Translations under genes and position numbers: made by a program | Notes under the pieces: generated by a model | The model's database searches: none | What the model was told of the DNA's origin: nothing | The model's input: the letters and a program-made list of their open reading frames with translations, nothing else | Shown: positions 56,256 to 64,000 of the stretch, one piece after another | Layout: each line of letters begins with the position of its first letter | Numbering within the stretch: position 1 is the stretch's first letter | NCBI GenBank assembly: GCA_016192455.1 | Contig: JACPUC010000029.1 | Location: 62,001-126,000, forward strand | Length of the DNA stretch: 64,000 nucleotides | Origin: Candidatus Tectimicrobiota bacterium | GTDB taxonomy: Bacteria; JACPUC01 | Reading direction: 5' to 3'

Positions 56256-58556
56256 TTACCTTTCGCCCCTGAACGTTGCAGCTCGTTTCTGGGCCAGGGC
56301 CCTCAGCACACGCTCTGGGGTAAGGGGAAGCGTTTTGAGGCGTACGCCGAGTGCATCGTAGACTGCATTGGCTATGGCTGGGGCAATCGCTAGGATTCCC
56401 AGCTCGCCCATTCCTTTGGCGCCGAACGGACCGTTCGGGTCCGGGCTTTCGATGATCACCGCCTCGATGTCGAAAGCCTCCGTGGCGCCCGGCAGTTTGT
56501 AGTCAAGAAGGTTCGAGTTCAGAACGGCACCCTGACGGGTAATCATTTCCTCGTAAAGAGCGAACCCGACCCCTTGCGCTACGCCTCCTTCTACCTGTGC
56601 GACAATGTTGCGGGGATTGATGGCGCGACCGACATCGTGCACTGAGCACACCTTGAGCACGTGAATCAGGCCGCTTTCCGGATCGATCTCGATCTCGACA
56701 GCCTGCCCGAGGTAGACCGGCGTCTTGTACGCCCTCGGTCGCCCGCTCGAGCGGTATTTGGGATCGAGTACGGTCGAAAAAAGGCCGCGCCCGGTGATCG
56801 GTGCCCCGTGTATGTAGTAGCTTTCCCGGGCAAGGGCAGGGATGGAGATTGTTTTGGCGGGGAAAGCGCGGGCAAACACCACACCGTCTCGGGCGACGAG
56901 GTCAGCAGGACTAACCTCGAGGCGCTCGGCGGCGAGTTGGAAGAGTTGCTCCCGAGCCTCTGCAGCGGCGAGCTTCGCGGCATTTCCCGCCAGGTGCGTG
57001 ATACGGCTTGCATTGGCGCCGCAGTAATCGAAGGGCGTAACTTCGGTATCGGCGGCTTCAACGCTCACCCCCTCGTAGAACAGGCCGAGTTCCTCAGCCA
57101 CGATCTGACAGAGGGCCGACATCGATCCCGTACCGACTTCCGGCGTGCCGATCAACAGCGTGGCGCTGCCATCTTCGTTGACGTTGACCACCGCGTTGCA
57201 GTAATCGGGATACCCATAGCCGCCCCCGGTGTACGCGACGCAGGCCAGGCCGCGGCCGCGCGCACGTCCATTCGACGCCAGCGTTGATTCGTACCGCTGA
57301 TTCCGCTCTCCAACCGCCTTCAACACCTCGCCAATGATGGGCGCGCTCACCCGCTCCCCGGTGGGGTTGGTATCCCCGTCTTGCAGGGAATTGCGCAGGC
57401 GGAATTCCAGGGGGTCAAGGCCGATCTCCGCCGCCACGATATCGAGCATCGACTCACGGGCGAAGCTGGACTGCACGGCCCCGAAGCCACGAAACGCGCC
57501 CGCCACCACGTTGTTCGTATAGACGATGCTGCCTTCGATGAGGACGTGCGGAATGCGGTACGGACCTCCAGCCGTCTCGGTGGCGATGATGAGCACCAAG
57601 CCACCAATCTCACTGTACGCTCCGGTGTCGAGGAGGATGGTTGCCTGGAAGGCGGTGAGCCGGCCGTCGCGGGTGACGCCGATCTTGCAGCGAACCGAGG
57701 AGGGATGGCGCACGGTCGAACAGGTGAACTCCTCGGAACGATCAAACACCAGTTGGACCGGTCGCCCGGTGCGCATACTAAGCAGCGCGGCAGCCGGCTC
57801 GCACAGCAGCTCACGTTTGCCACCGAACGCGCCGCCGACGTGCGGGGCGATGATGCGCACCTTGTTCACCGGCAAGCCGAGAACCGCGGCCAGGGTGGGA
57901 CGGTTGAAGAACGGATGCTGGGTGCTGGCCCACACGCTCACCTTCCCGTCGGGGCTTGCGCAGGCCACCGCCCCTTGGGTCTCGAGAGGACATTGTTCCA
58001 CCATCGGGGTCTGGAACGTGTCCTCGATCACAAGGTCGGCAGCAGCGAATCCTTCGGCAACGTCTCCCTTGATGTACCGTTCACTGCGGCACACATTGCT
58101 CTCCCCGTGCAACGTGGGGGCCGCGGGCGCCAGAGCCTCGTGCACGTCGAACACCGCGGGCAATGGTTCGTACTCGACGCGAACGAGTTCAAGGGCCTCG
58201 TCGGCGGCATCCTCATCTTCCGCGGCTACCACCGCAACGGGCTCACCCACGAACCGCACGCGGTCGCGCGCGATGACGTAGCGATCTTTCTTCACCGGCC
58301 CGATGCGCACATCGGGGATATCCTGCCCGGTCAAGATGGCGCGCACTCCCGGCACCCGAGACGCACGCCGCACGTCGATGGCGACAACTCGCGCATGCGG
58401 GACTGGGCTGAGGAGCTGCGCCCCGCGCAGCATCCGAGGCAGGTGGATATCACCGGCGAACCGAGCCCGGCCGGTGGCCTTCTCAACTCCGTCCACGCGG
58501 GGGAGCGACCGTCCAATCACTGCGTAGTGTGTGGCATCCGGTTGGCTGCTATTCAT
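56256..58556 (-). CDS. xanthine dehydrogenase family molybdopterin-binding subunit (second copy)
   Basis: 766 residues from the ATG at 58556 (an ATG 14 codons upstream is also in frame). Blocks: VIGRSLPRVDGVEKATGRAR, RVRFVGEPVAVVAAEDEDAA, IAPHVGGAFGGKRELLCEPA (intact G-G-A-F-G-G-K Mo-cofactor motif), VVAGAFRGFGAVQSSFARES and catalytic Glu in GAKGMGELGI. This fits 4-hydroxybenzoyl-CoA reductase, nicotinate or xanthine dehydrogenase large subunits. Fe-S and FAD subunits are absent nearby. The CoA-ligase gene follows 80 bases later on the same strand. Confidence 0.92.
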   Translation of the reverse strand: MNSSQPDATHYAVIGRSLPRVDGVEKATGRARFAGDIHLPRMLRGAQLLSPVPHARVVAIDVRRASRVPGVRAILTGQDIPDVRIGPVKKDRYVIARDRVRFVGEPVAVVAAEDEDAADEALELVRVEYEPLPAVFDVHEALAPAAPTLHGESNVCRSERYIKGDVAEGFAAADLVIEDTFQTPMVEQCPLETQGAVACASPDGKVSVWASTQHPFFNRPTLAAVLGLPVNKVRIIAPHVGGAFGGKRELLCEPAAALLSMRTGRPVQLVFDRSEEFTCSTVRHPSSVRCKIGVTRDGRLTAFQATILLDTGAYSEIGGLVLIIATETAGGPYRIPHVLIEGSIVYTNNVVAGAFRGFGAVQSSFARESMLDIVAAEIGLDPLEFRLRNSLQDGDTNPTGERVSAPIIGEVLKAVGERNQRYESTLASNGRARGRGLACVAYTGGGYGYPDYCNAVVNVNEDGSATLLIGTPEVGTGSMSALCQIVAEELGLFYEGVSVEAADTEVTPFDYCGANASRITHLAGNAAKLAAAEAREQLFQLAAERLEVSPADLVARDGVVFARAFPAKTISIPALARESYYIHGAPITGRGLFSTVLDPKYRSSGRPRAYKTPVYLGQAVEIEIDPESGLIHVLKVCSVHDVGRAINPRNIVAQVEGGVAQGVGFALYEEMITRQGAVLNSNLLDYKLPGATEAFDIEAVIIESPDPNGPFGAKGMGELGILAIAPAIANAVYDALGVRLKTLPLTPERVLRALAQKRAATFRGER

Positions 58557-58627
58557 GGATGCACTCTTGATCGAGCTGGAGTGGACTACGATCCCCATTC
58601 ATCCAACACCACACGGGGCGTGCCTCT

Positions 58628-59272
58628 CTACGCCAGAGTTTTGTGGCCTTCGGTCCAACCTTTCGAGAGCTCGACGGCCACCATGGCATCAGCCCCATAC
58701 GCGTCGGCCCCGGAGTACTGCCTGATCCGTTCGTCAATCGGGGCGCCGCCGATCATGATCTTCAGGCTGTCGCGCAGGCCGGCCTCGGTGATGGCCTGGA
58801 TGGTCCTCTTCATCGGCTCGAAGGCCACCGTCAAGAGCGCGCTGAGGCCGAGGATCTCGGGCTGCACGGCCTTGATGGCGTCGATGAACTTCTGCGGCGG
58901 CACGTCCACGCCGAGGTCGTGGACCTCGAAGCCGTGCACGTCGAGCAGCATGGTGACGATGTTCTTGCCGATGTCGTGGATGTCTCCCTGCACCGTCCCA
59001 ATCACCACCCTCCCCCGGCGCCGCACCTCCAGCCCTTTGGTCATGCGGGGCTTGGCCATCTGGGAAATCTCTTGCAACATCTCGCCCGCCAGCATCAGCT
59101 CGGGCAGGTAGTAGGTGCACTCCTCGAAGCGCTGGCCGACGATGGTCATGGCTTCTCGGCACGACTCCAGCACCTTCAGCGGGTCCACGCCCCCCTCGAG
59201 CAGCTCGCGCGCCAGGGACAAGGCCCGTTCCTCTTTCATGCCCGCGATGGAATCAATGAGCTCCGAAAGCAT
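58628..59272 (-). CDS. B12-binding corrinoid protein (MtaC/MtbC-like)
   Basis: 214 residues. N-terminal helical cap (LIDSIAGMKEERALSLAREL, VGQRFEECTYYLPELMLAGE) and Rossmann B12-binding domain with VIGTVQGDIHDIGKNIVTML, the D-x-H-x-x-G motif whose His ligates cobalt, then LGVDVPPQKFIDAI and IMIGGAPIDERIRQYSGADA. It carries a methyl group between a substrate-specific methyltransferase and an acceptor enzyme such as the UroD-like protein at 53401. It lies 70 bases upstream of the second molybdoenzyme gene. No MtaB/MttB-type substrate enzyme is in view. Confidence 0.93.
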   Translation of the reverse strand: MLSELIDSIAGMKEERALSLARELLEGGVDPLKVLESCREAMTIVGQRFEECTYYLPELMLAGEMLQEISQMAKPRMTKGLEVRRRGRVVIGTVQGDIHDIGKNIVTMLLDVHGFEVHDLGVDVPPQKFIDAIKAVQPEILGLSALLTVAFEPMKRTIQAITEAGLRDSLKIMIGGAPIDERIRQYSGADAYGADAMVAVELSKGWTEGHKTLA

Positions 59273-59341
59273 GTCTCCTCTCCCCGGCGATCGCGTCGCG
59301 CCAACGATGCTCCCTGGCGGCGGCCCGCCCCCGATTCTGTG

Positions 59342-59369
59342 ATTATCACGATGTTTGAGCTTACGTCAA
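59342..59369 (-). promoter_or_regulatory. promoter upstream of the corrinoid-protein gene
   Basis: On the minus strand TTGACG (59369-59364) and GATAAT (59347-59342), each 5 of 6 to consensus, with a 16-base spacer, 70 bases before the start codon at 59272. The -10 overlaps the palindrome GTGATTATCAC. Confidence 0.5.
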
Positions 59370-59707
59370 GACGAGGGCGCGAACAGAGGTGCCCGCCGGC
59401 GCAAGGCCAGACCTCCAAAGATGCGCCCGGTGGCGCCGGCGCGGTGCCTCGGAGGAACGCCGGAGGGCACGCGCGAGGGCGCCCGCGAGGCGCGGTGCGA
59501 ACGGCGATCGAGCGTGGGTGGCCACCCCGCGGCTGAGGTGGCCGGGCCGGTGCGCGCGCGGCGAGGGAACGTCACCCCCCCCGCCCGCGGCGGCGCGCCT
59601 CCTGCCTGGAGCCGGCCACGAGGTGTGCATCGACAGGCAGCGCAGGCTCGGGCGGCATGGCGCCCGAGGCCGCGGCAGCGCCTGGGATGAGCAGGGGCGC
59701 GGCGGCG
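59370..59707. other. gene-free stretch
   Basis: About 340 bases between the promoter and the end of the hydroxyacyl-CoA dehydrogenase gene. Very GC-rich; open frames here show no conserved sequence. Confidence 0.4.
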
Positions 59708-60565
59708 CTACGCTTCGGAGTAGGTGTAGAACCCCTTGCCTGATTTCCTCCCCAGAAACCCAGCTCGCACCATCCGGCGCAGCAAGGTGGGGGGGGCAAA
59801 GCGAGGAGATCGAAACTCCTTGTAGAGAGCCTCCGCGGCATGCAATGCGGAGTCGAGACCAACGAAATCGAGCAGGGTGAAGGGCCCCATCGGATAGCCG
59901 CAGCCGAGCCTCATTGCCTTGTCGATGTCCGCAATAGTGCCGATCCCCTCTTCCAAGGCCCGCACCGCATCCATGAGATAGGGGCTGAGCAAACGGTTGA
60001 CCACGAACCCAGGCTTGTCCACGGTTGCCACGGCTTCCTTGCCGAGGGTGGCGGCAAAGTCAGCGGCGCATTGAAAGGTAGCCTCGCTGGTGACGAGGCT
60101 GCGAATCACCTCGACGAGATGCATGAGGGGGACCGGGTAGAAGAAATGCAACCCCAGGACTTTTTCGGGCCGCTTCGTAACCATGGCCAGTTCAAGGATG
60201 CACAGCACCGAGGTGTTCGAGGCCAGGACCGCCTCCGGCTTGGCGACCGCATCAAGCTCCCTGAAGGCTGCTTGTTTGAGGGTGAGGTTTTCCGGAATGG
60301 CTTCGATGATGAGGTCGCACGCCGCGAAATCGTTGAGCTGCGTGGTGCCATGAATGCGAGCCAGCGTCTCCCCTTTGCGCGCCTCGTCCAGCTTGCCCCT
60401 GCGCACCCCCGTGGCCAGGAACCCTTCAATCCGCATGAGTCCCTTGCGCAGCAGCTCCTCGCTCGATTCCCGCACCACGACCCGGTAGCCGGCCGCCGCG
60501 CTGACCTGGGCGATGCCGGAGCCCATGAGACCACATCCGAGGACGCCGACGCGTTCAATCACCAT
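59708..60565 (-). CDS. 3-hydroxyacyl-CoA (3-hydroxybutyryl-CoA) dehydrogenase
   Basis: 285 residues. NAD-binding motif VGVLGCGLMGSGIAQVSAAA, CDLIIEAIPENLTLKQAAFR, ASNTSVLCILELAMVTKRPE with the catalytic His in GLHFFYPVPLMHLVEVI, and the C-terminal dimer domain with KPGFVVNRLLSPYLMDAVRA then LGCGYPMGPFTLLDFVGLDS. Oxidises 3-hydroxyacyl-CoA to 3-ketoacyl-CoA in beta-oxidation-type steps. GAGG precedes the ATG. Its neighbour 77 bases upstream is the HgdB/BcrB-like gene. Confidence 0.95.
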   Translation of the reverse strand: MVIERVGVLGCGLMGSGIAQVSAAAGYRVVVRESSEELLRKGLMRIEGFLATGVRRGKLDEARKGETLARIHGTTQLNDFAACDLIIEAIPENLTLKQAAFRELDAVAKPEAVLASNTSVLCILELAMVTKRPEKVLGLHFFYPVPLMHLVEVIRSLVTSEATFQCAADFAATLGKEAVATVDKPGFVVNRLLSPYLMDAVRALEEGIGTIADIDKAMRLGCGYPMGPFTLLDFVGLDSALHAAEALYKEFRSPRFAPPTLLRRMVRAGFLGRKSGKGFYTYSEA

Positions 60566-60642
60566 GCGCTGCCTCGAAGGTCAGCGAGCCGCGCCGGAAA
60601 AGGCCATGCCGCCGTTGCCGCGCCCCGCGCCGACGCCTCGGC

Positions 60643-61914
60643 TTAGAGGCTCCGCCCGGCGGTGTGCGCCAGCTTGCGGTGCTCCAGCGCCTCGAAGAAG
60701 GCGTCGATGCGGTTGCGGAGCTGGGCGCGCTGGAAGTAGCGCGGGTCGGCAAGGTCGGACTCGATGAGCAGGGATGGGACCTTGCGCTCGTGGATGAAGT
60801 AGTCGCGCGTGTCCGCCATGCCCATCGAGTAGGAGCGGCAGCTCTTGGCGGCGTGCACGATCAGGCACTCGGCGTTGTAGTCTTCGACGTAGCGGTTGAG
60901 GAGGGCGACGCGTTGCGGCATGCTGAAGTTCGGGAAGCAATGCAGCGCATACTCGGCGATGGACTCGAGCGGCCGCGCGGGGTCGTGGCGGAAGCCGAAG
61001 TCGAAGAGGCCGCCGACCTTCGAGTAGGTGGAGGCCACGAAGACCACGCCCCACTTCTTGAACAACTCCCAGAACTCGCGGAAATGCGGCCACGGCGGCG
61101 GCCCCTCGATGACGGCGCGGAAGCGCTCGTCGCCGATGGGGCTGATGCCGTGCTCCAGGCGCTCCCGCACCTCGAGCCAGGCGTGCTGGTAGAACTCCAG
61201 GCATTGCGACGTGCCGCGCAGCAGGAAGATCGGCCCCTGGAAGTAGACGATGTCGAAGAACATATCTACCGGCGCCGGCACGTTCTTCGAGGACTGCAGG
61301 ATGTCGCACCAAATGTCTTCGGCGGCGCGCGCCTCGGCCAGCACCTGGCGCAGCTTCTCCTCGTCGTAGGCGACGCCGCTGATGCCGCTGCAAACGGTGA
61401 TGAGGTCCTTGAGCTGCGACACAAAGTAGTCGAGCTGGTAGGGATAAATCCCCTCGTGGCTCAGGTAGGGACCGTCGAGCATGAAGAGGGGGACATGGTA
61501 GTAGCTGGCCAGGGCCTCGAACCACTTCACGAAGGTGGTGCAGCCGACGTAGTTGCACACCAGCAGATCGGGCTTGGGCAGCTTGCCCATGGGCGAGACG
61601 TTGTCGTTCAGGAAGAGGCCCACGTCATTCTTCACGTAGGCGCAGACATCGGAGGAGTAGCCGCTGTCCTCGGCTTTCAAGATGAGGGGCCCGGCACTCT
61701 TCTTCATGGCGCACTGCAGGGCGTTGATTTCCGGAAAGACGACCTCGAAGCCCATCACCCGCAGGAGCTCGCTGACATTCCCGGGCACCAGGCTGTAGGC
61801 GATGGGCGTGCGGGTCTCTTCCGCATGCACCAGCCGGTCGTACCAGTCACCGAGGAGCTGACGCTGGGCCTCCTTCGTGGAACCCTGATACTTCAACGTT
61901 GCCTGCTCTGCCAT
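60643..61914 (-). CDS. 2-hydroxyacyl-CoA dehydratase / benzoyl-CoA reductase-like subunit
   Basis: 423 residues from the ATG at 61914 (the frame is open 27 codons further). HgdB/BcrB/BcrC superfamily: IAYSLVPGNVSELLRVMGFE, PDLLVCNYVGCTTFVKWFEA and VHAAKSCRSYSMGMADTRDY, whose Cys supply cluster ligands, plus LLIESDLADPRYFQRAQLRN. Members bind a 4Fe-4S cluster and reduce or dehydrate CoA esters after ATP-driven electron activation. Only one such subunit and no activase (HgdC/BcrAD type) are visible, so a partner may lie elsewhere. Confidence 0.88.
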   Translation of the reverse strand: MAEQATLKYQGSTKEAQRQLLGDWYDRLVHAEETRTPIAYSLVPGNVSELLRVMGFEVVFPEINALQCAMKKSAGPLILKAEDSGYSSDVCAYVKNDVGLFLNDNVSPMGKLPKPDLLVCNYVGCTTFVKWFEALASYYHVPLFMLDGPYLSHEGIYPYQLDYFVSQLKDLITVCSGISGVAYDEEKLRQVLAEARAAEDIWCDILQSSKNVPAPVDMFFDIVYFQGPIFLLRGTSQCLEFYQHAWLEVRERLEHGISPIGDERFRAVIEGPPPWPHFREFWELFKKWGVVFVASTYSKVGGLFDFGFRHDPARPLESIAEYALHCFPNFSMPQRVALLNRYVEDYNAECLIVHAAKSCRSYSMGMADTRDYFIHERKVPSLLIESDLADPRYFQRAQLRNRIDAFFEALEHRKLAHTAGRSL

Positions 61915-62094
61915 GAAAGCCCCCCAACCTGAAACAACGAGGGTTGCCGGTAACCGGTTGAAAGAACAACAAGGAGGCGGCCGCAGCCCTGTCAACGGTC
62001 ACGACCGCGTGCTGGTCTCCTCACCTGTCGGGGCCACGCCAGGGAGACCCCCGCGGGCCTGCCCGGTCCGCGCGCCGGCGCCGCGCCGCCGCGC

Positions 62095-62745
62095 TCAGGC
62101 TGCGGCGGGGCTGGCCAGGGCCTCGAGCGCCGCGGCATGCCCGCGGCGGAAGGCCGCAAGGTTGCGCTCCGCCGAGCCCTTCGGCGCCCGCTGCGCCACG
62201 ATGGTCTCGATCTCCTCCGCCGCCACCTCGAGCCCGCCGCAGGCGGCCAGCGCTCCCAGCATGACGACGTTCATCGACATGTGGTGCCCCACCTCCTCGG
62301 CGCGCGCCGTGGCATCGAAGGCCACCACCCCGGCGCCGAGCTGCCGCAGGTAGTCGATGATCCAGGGTGTCTCGGGGTAGCCCAGGGGGCGCGGCTCGGG
62401 CGAGAAGATGTCGCGGCCCAGCGTCTCGAAGGTGGGCATGACGCGCCGCGTGTTCATGATCACCCTGCCGCCGCGCTTGGCGTAGAGCGCCCCCAGGCGC
62501 AGCGTCTCCAGCGGCTCGAAGCCGACGAGGAGGTCCGCGCCGCCGTAAGGGATGAAGTTCGTGAACTCCTCCTGGTCGGCGGAGTAGCGGATTTCGGTGA
62601 TCACCAGGGTGGCGCGATGGGCGGTCCCCAGGCAGTCCTTGGTGGAGATGGCGTATCCCTTGGAGGCCAACAGATCGGCCAAGATGCGGCTGAAGAGCAG
62701 GATGCCGGAGCCGGAGAGGCCGGTGACGAGCACGTTGGTGATCAT
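62095..62745 (-). CDS. iorB: indolepyruvate:ferredoxin oxidoreductase beta subunit
   Basis: 216 residues from the ATG at 62745, 14 bases after the iorA stop. VLVTGLSGSGILLFSRILAD, YAISTKDCLGTAHRATLVIT, ADLLVGFEPLETLRLGALYA and MSMNVVMLGALAACGGLEVA are typical of the pyruvate/2-ketoisovalerate oxidoreductase gamma-type domain. With IorA it oxidises aryl-pyruvates (from aromatic amino acids) to aryl-acetyl-CoA, or works in reverse, using ferredoxin. It fits with the CoA-ester genes downstream. Confidence 0.92.
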   Translation of the reverse strand: MITNVLVTGLSGSGILLFSRILADLLASKGYAISTKDCLGTAHRATLVITEIRYSADQEEFTNFIPYGGADLLVGFEPLETLRLGALYAKRGGRVIMNTRRVMPTFETLGRDIFSPEPRPLGYPETPWIIDYLRQLGAGVVAFDATARAEEVGHHMSMNVVMLGALAACGGLEVAAEEIETIVAQRAPKGSAERNLAAFRRGHAAALEALASPAAA

Positions 62746-62759
62746 GCTGGGTCTCCCTC

Positions 62760-64000
62760 TCAGGCGTCCGCGGGGTGGATGGCGTGCGGCCCGCACACTT
62801 GCTCGCAGAGGCCGCAGCCGTTGCAGAAGGTCGGGTCGATGGAAAGGAGGTGATCGTCGCGCATGATGGCCAGGCAGCCGAGGGTGTCGAAGCACTCGCG
62901 GCACTTGCCGTTGCGCATGTAGGTGCAGAGCTGCGGGTCGATCTCGTAGGTGCTGAAGTTGACCTTGCCGCGTCCCCCCAGGGCGCGCTCGGCGAGGATC
63001 GAGCAGGCCCGCCGGGTGATGACCATGGAGACGCCCTCGGCCGCCAGGGCGCGTTCGAGGGCCTTGCGCGTCGCCTTCAGGTCGAAGGGATCGACGACCT
63101 CGATGGGCTCGATGCCGATGGCCGCCGCGATCTTCTCGATGCTCAGGATGCCGGTCGTGTCTCGCTTGGCGGTGAGGCCGAAGGCGCCCGGATGCGGCTG
63201 CTGCCCGGTGGCGCCGATGCACTGGTTGTCGTAGAGGACGACGGTGAAGGAGGAGCCGTTGTAGACGGCATTGATCAGCTCGGGCAGGGCGGCGTGGAAG
63301 AAGGTGCCGTCGCCCATCTGCACCACCTGCTTGTCGCCCAGCTTCACGCGGTACATGCCGTGCGCCAGGCCGGGGCCGGCGCCCATGCAGATGATCGTGT
63401 GCATGGCGTCCCAGGGCGGGTAGATGGCGCGCTCGTAGCAGCCGATGTCGCCGTGCGACACGAAGTCCTCCTTGCAGACCCGGCGCAGGGCGCGCGTCAA
63501 GGCGTACATCGTCCCCATCTCCGGGCAGCCGGGGCAGAGCGCCCCTTGGGGACGCTTGGTGATCTGCTCGGCAACGAACGTCATCGCCTGCCGGCTGCGC
63601 TCCGGGGCAAGGAGCGGCGCGAAGGTCCGGCCGGTGAGCTGGGCCAACGGCTCGGCGACGTGCTCGGCGCTCAGCTCGTCGGTGGCCGGCAGGTGGCCGG
63701 TCTTCTTGCCGAGGATGCGGGCGTGCCGGTCGAGGTCCGCCGACAGGTCGCGCACGAAGGTCTCGATCACCGGCTCGATCTCTTCCACCACCAGCACCGT
63801 TTCGAGGCTCTTCAGCATGGCCTCGACCTTGCCGCGCGGCAGGGGGTTGGCGGCGCAGAGCTTCAGGGTGGCGACCTCGTCCGCCACGCCGAGCTGGGCG
63901 ATGGCCTCGGCGGCCGCCTGGTAGGCCATGCCGGAGCCGATGATCCCCAGCCGCTCGTGTCAGTTGAGCTTCAGGCGGTGGTGCGGCATGGCGTCGATGG
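62760..64000 (-). CDS. iorA: indolepyruvate:ferredoxin oxidoreductase alpha subunit, C-terminal part, with in-frame TGA
   Basis: The gene enters from the right edge. From 63929 down, 389 residues include the transketolase C-like domain (MAYQAAAEAIAQLGVADEVA), the TPP domain (CPGCPEMGTMYALTRAL, GDGTFFHAALPELINAVYNG, DNQCIGATGQQPHPGAFG) and a C-terminal 2x4Fe-4S ferredoxin part (CTYMRNGKCRECFDTLGC, CNGCGLCEQVC). The same frame continues upstream as HERLGIIGSG, preceded by TGA (63962-63960) and then HHRLKLN. So the coding frame spans a stop codon: a sequencing error, a nonsense mutation or readthrough. Confidence 0.85.

Noticed and set aside
63930-64000. iorA TGA as a second selenocysteine
   Set aside because: The position is not a known Cys or redox site of the family and the following bases do not fold as a convincing SECIS; an error or nonsense change is more likely.
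1-64000. CRISPR arrays, insertion sequences, prophage genes, rRNA
   Set aside because: No regularly spaced repeats, transposase or integrase motifs, phage proteins or rRNA-like sequence were seen anywhere in the window.

Overview
The window is GC-rich bacterial chromosome. I see no phage, transposase or CRISPR signal. An outer-membrane-type secretin lipoprotein, several signal-peptide and Tat-signal proteins, HtpX, M48 and M16 proteases and PspA point to a diderm. The catabolic set (tungsten aldehyde oxidoreductase-like protein, xanthine-dehydrogenase-type large subunits, hydantoinase A, benzoyl-CoA-reductase/2-hydroxyacyl-CoA-dehydratase-like protein, indolepyruvate:ferredoxin oxidoreductase, B12 methyltransferase parts, five stand-alone substrate-binding proteins) resembles uncultivated soil or subsurface lineages such as Rokubacteria/Methylomirabilota, Tectomicrobia or Desulfobacterota relatives. 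No marker gene here settles the phylum.

Layout. 1-2.8 kb: start of a 3-methyladenine DNA glycosylase running off the left edge, then small unknown proteins. 2.3-10.2 kb (minus strand): heat-shock cluster dnaK, cbpA-like, htpX, grpE, dnaJ, followed by a small Cys protein, a CDP-alcohol phosphatidyltransferase and a DUF1844 protein. A good sigma70-type promoter and a perfect 7-3-7 inverted repeat lie upstream of dnaK, and no CIRCE is seen. 10.3-24.4 kb: threonine aldolase, molybdopterin oxidoreductase, M48 protease, hydantoinase A, ornithine-cyclodeaminase-like protein, MFS transporter, M16 peptidase, a branched-chain-type binding protein and a quinone oxidoreductase-like MDR protein. 24.8-28.8 kb: tRNA-Leu(TAG) followed by a visibly lower-GC patch with a binding lipoprotein and a metallo-beta-lactamase-fold protein, then a further NMT1-type binding protein. 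29.3-31.6 kb: three small Tat-signal proteins of identical length (129 aa) with Cys only at the extreme C-terminus, plus a cupin-like protein. 32.1-35 kb: two RsbW-like kinases flanking a STAS antagonist, then a lone secretin. 35.4-41 kb: GNAT acetyltransferase, aldehyde:ferredoxin oxidoreductase, a secreted small protein, a probable selenoprotein and proA. 41-47.5 kb: TPR membrane protein and an envelope-stress-like group (DUF2617, J protein, YbjN-like, PspA, alpha/beta hydrolase). 47.5-64 kb (minus strand): binding proteins, RidA, two xanthine-dehydrogenase-type large subunits, UroD-type methyltransferase, CoA ligase, corrinoid protein, 3-hydroxyacyl-CoA dehydrogenase, HgdB/BcrB-like protein and iorB-iorA.

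The most notable item is the AhpD/carboxymuconolactone-decarboxylase-fold gene at 38695-39327. Its second redox Cys codon is an in-frame TGA, giving C-x-x-U-x-x-x-H, and a stem-loop of SECIS type begins 9 nt after the TGA. Conventional annotation would split it into two truncated proteins. Also notable are the Tat/C-terminal-Cys trio, the right-hand gene set that could form a CoA-ester and demethylation catabolic unit, an in-frame TGA in iorA at the right edge, and diverged dispersed repeats between genes.
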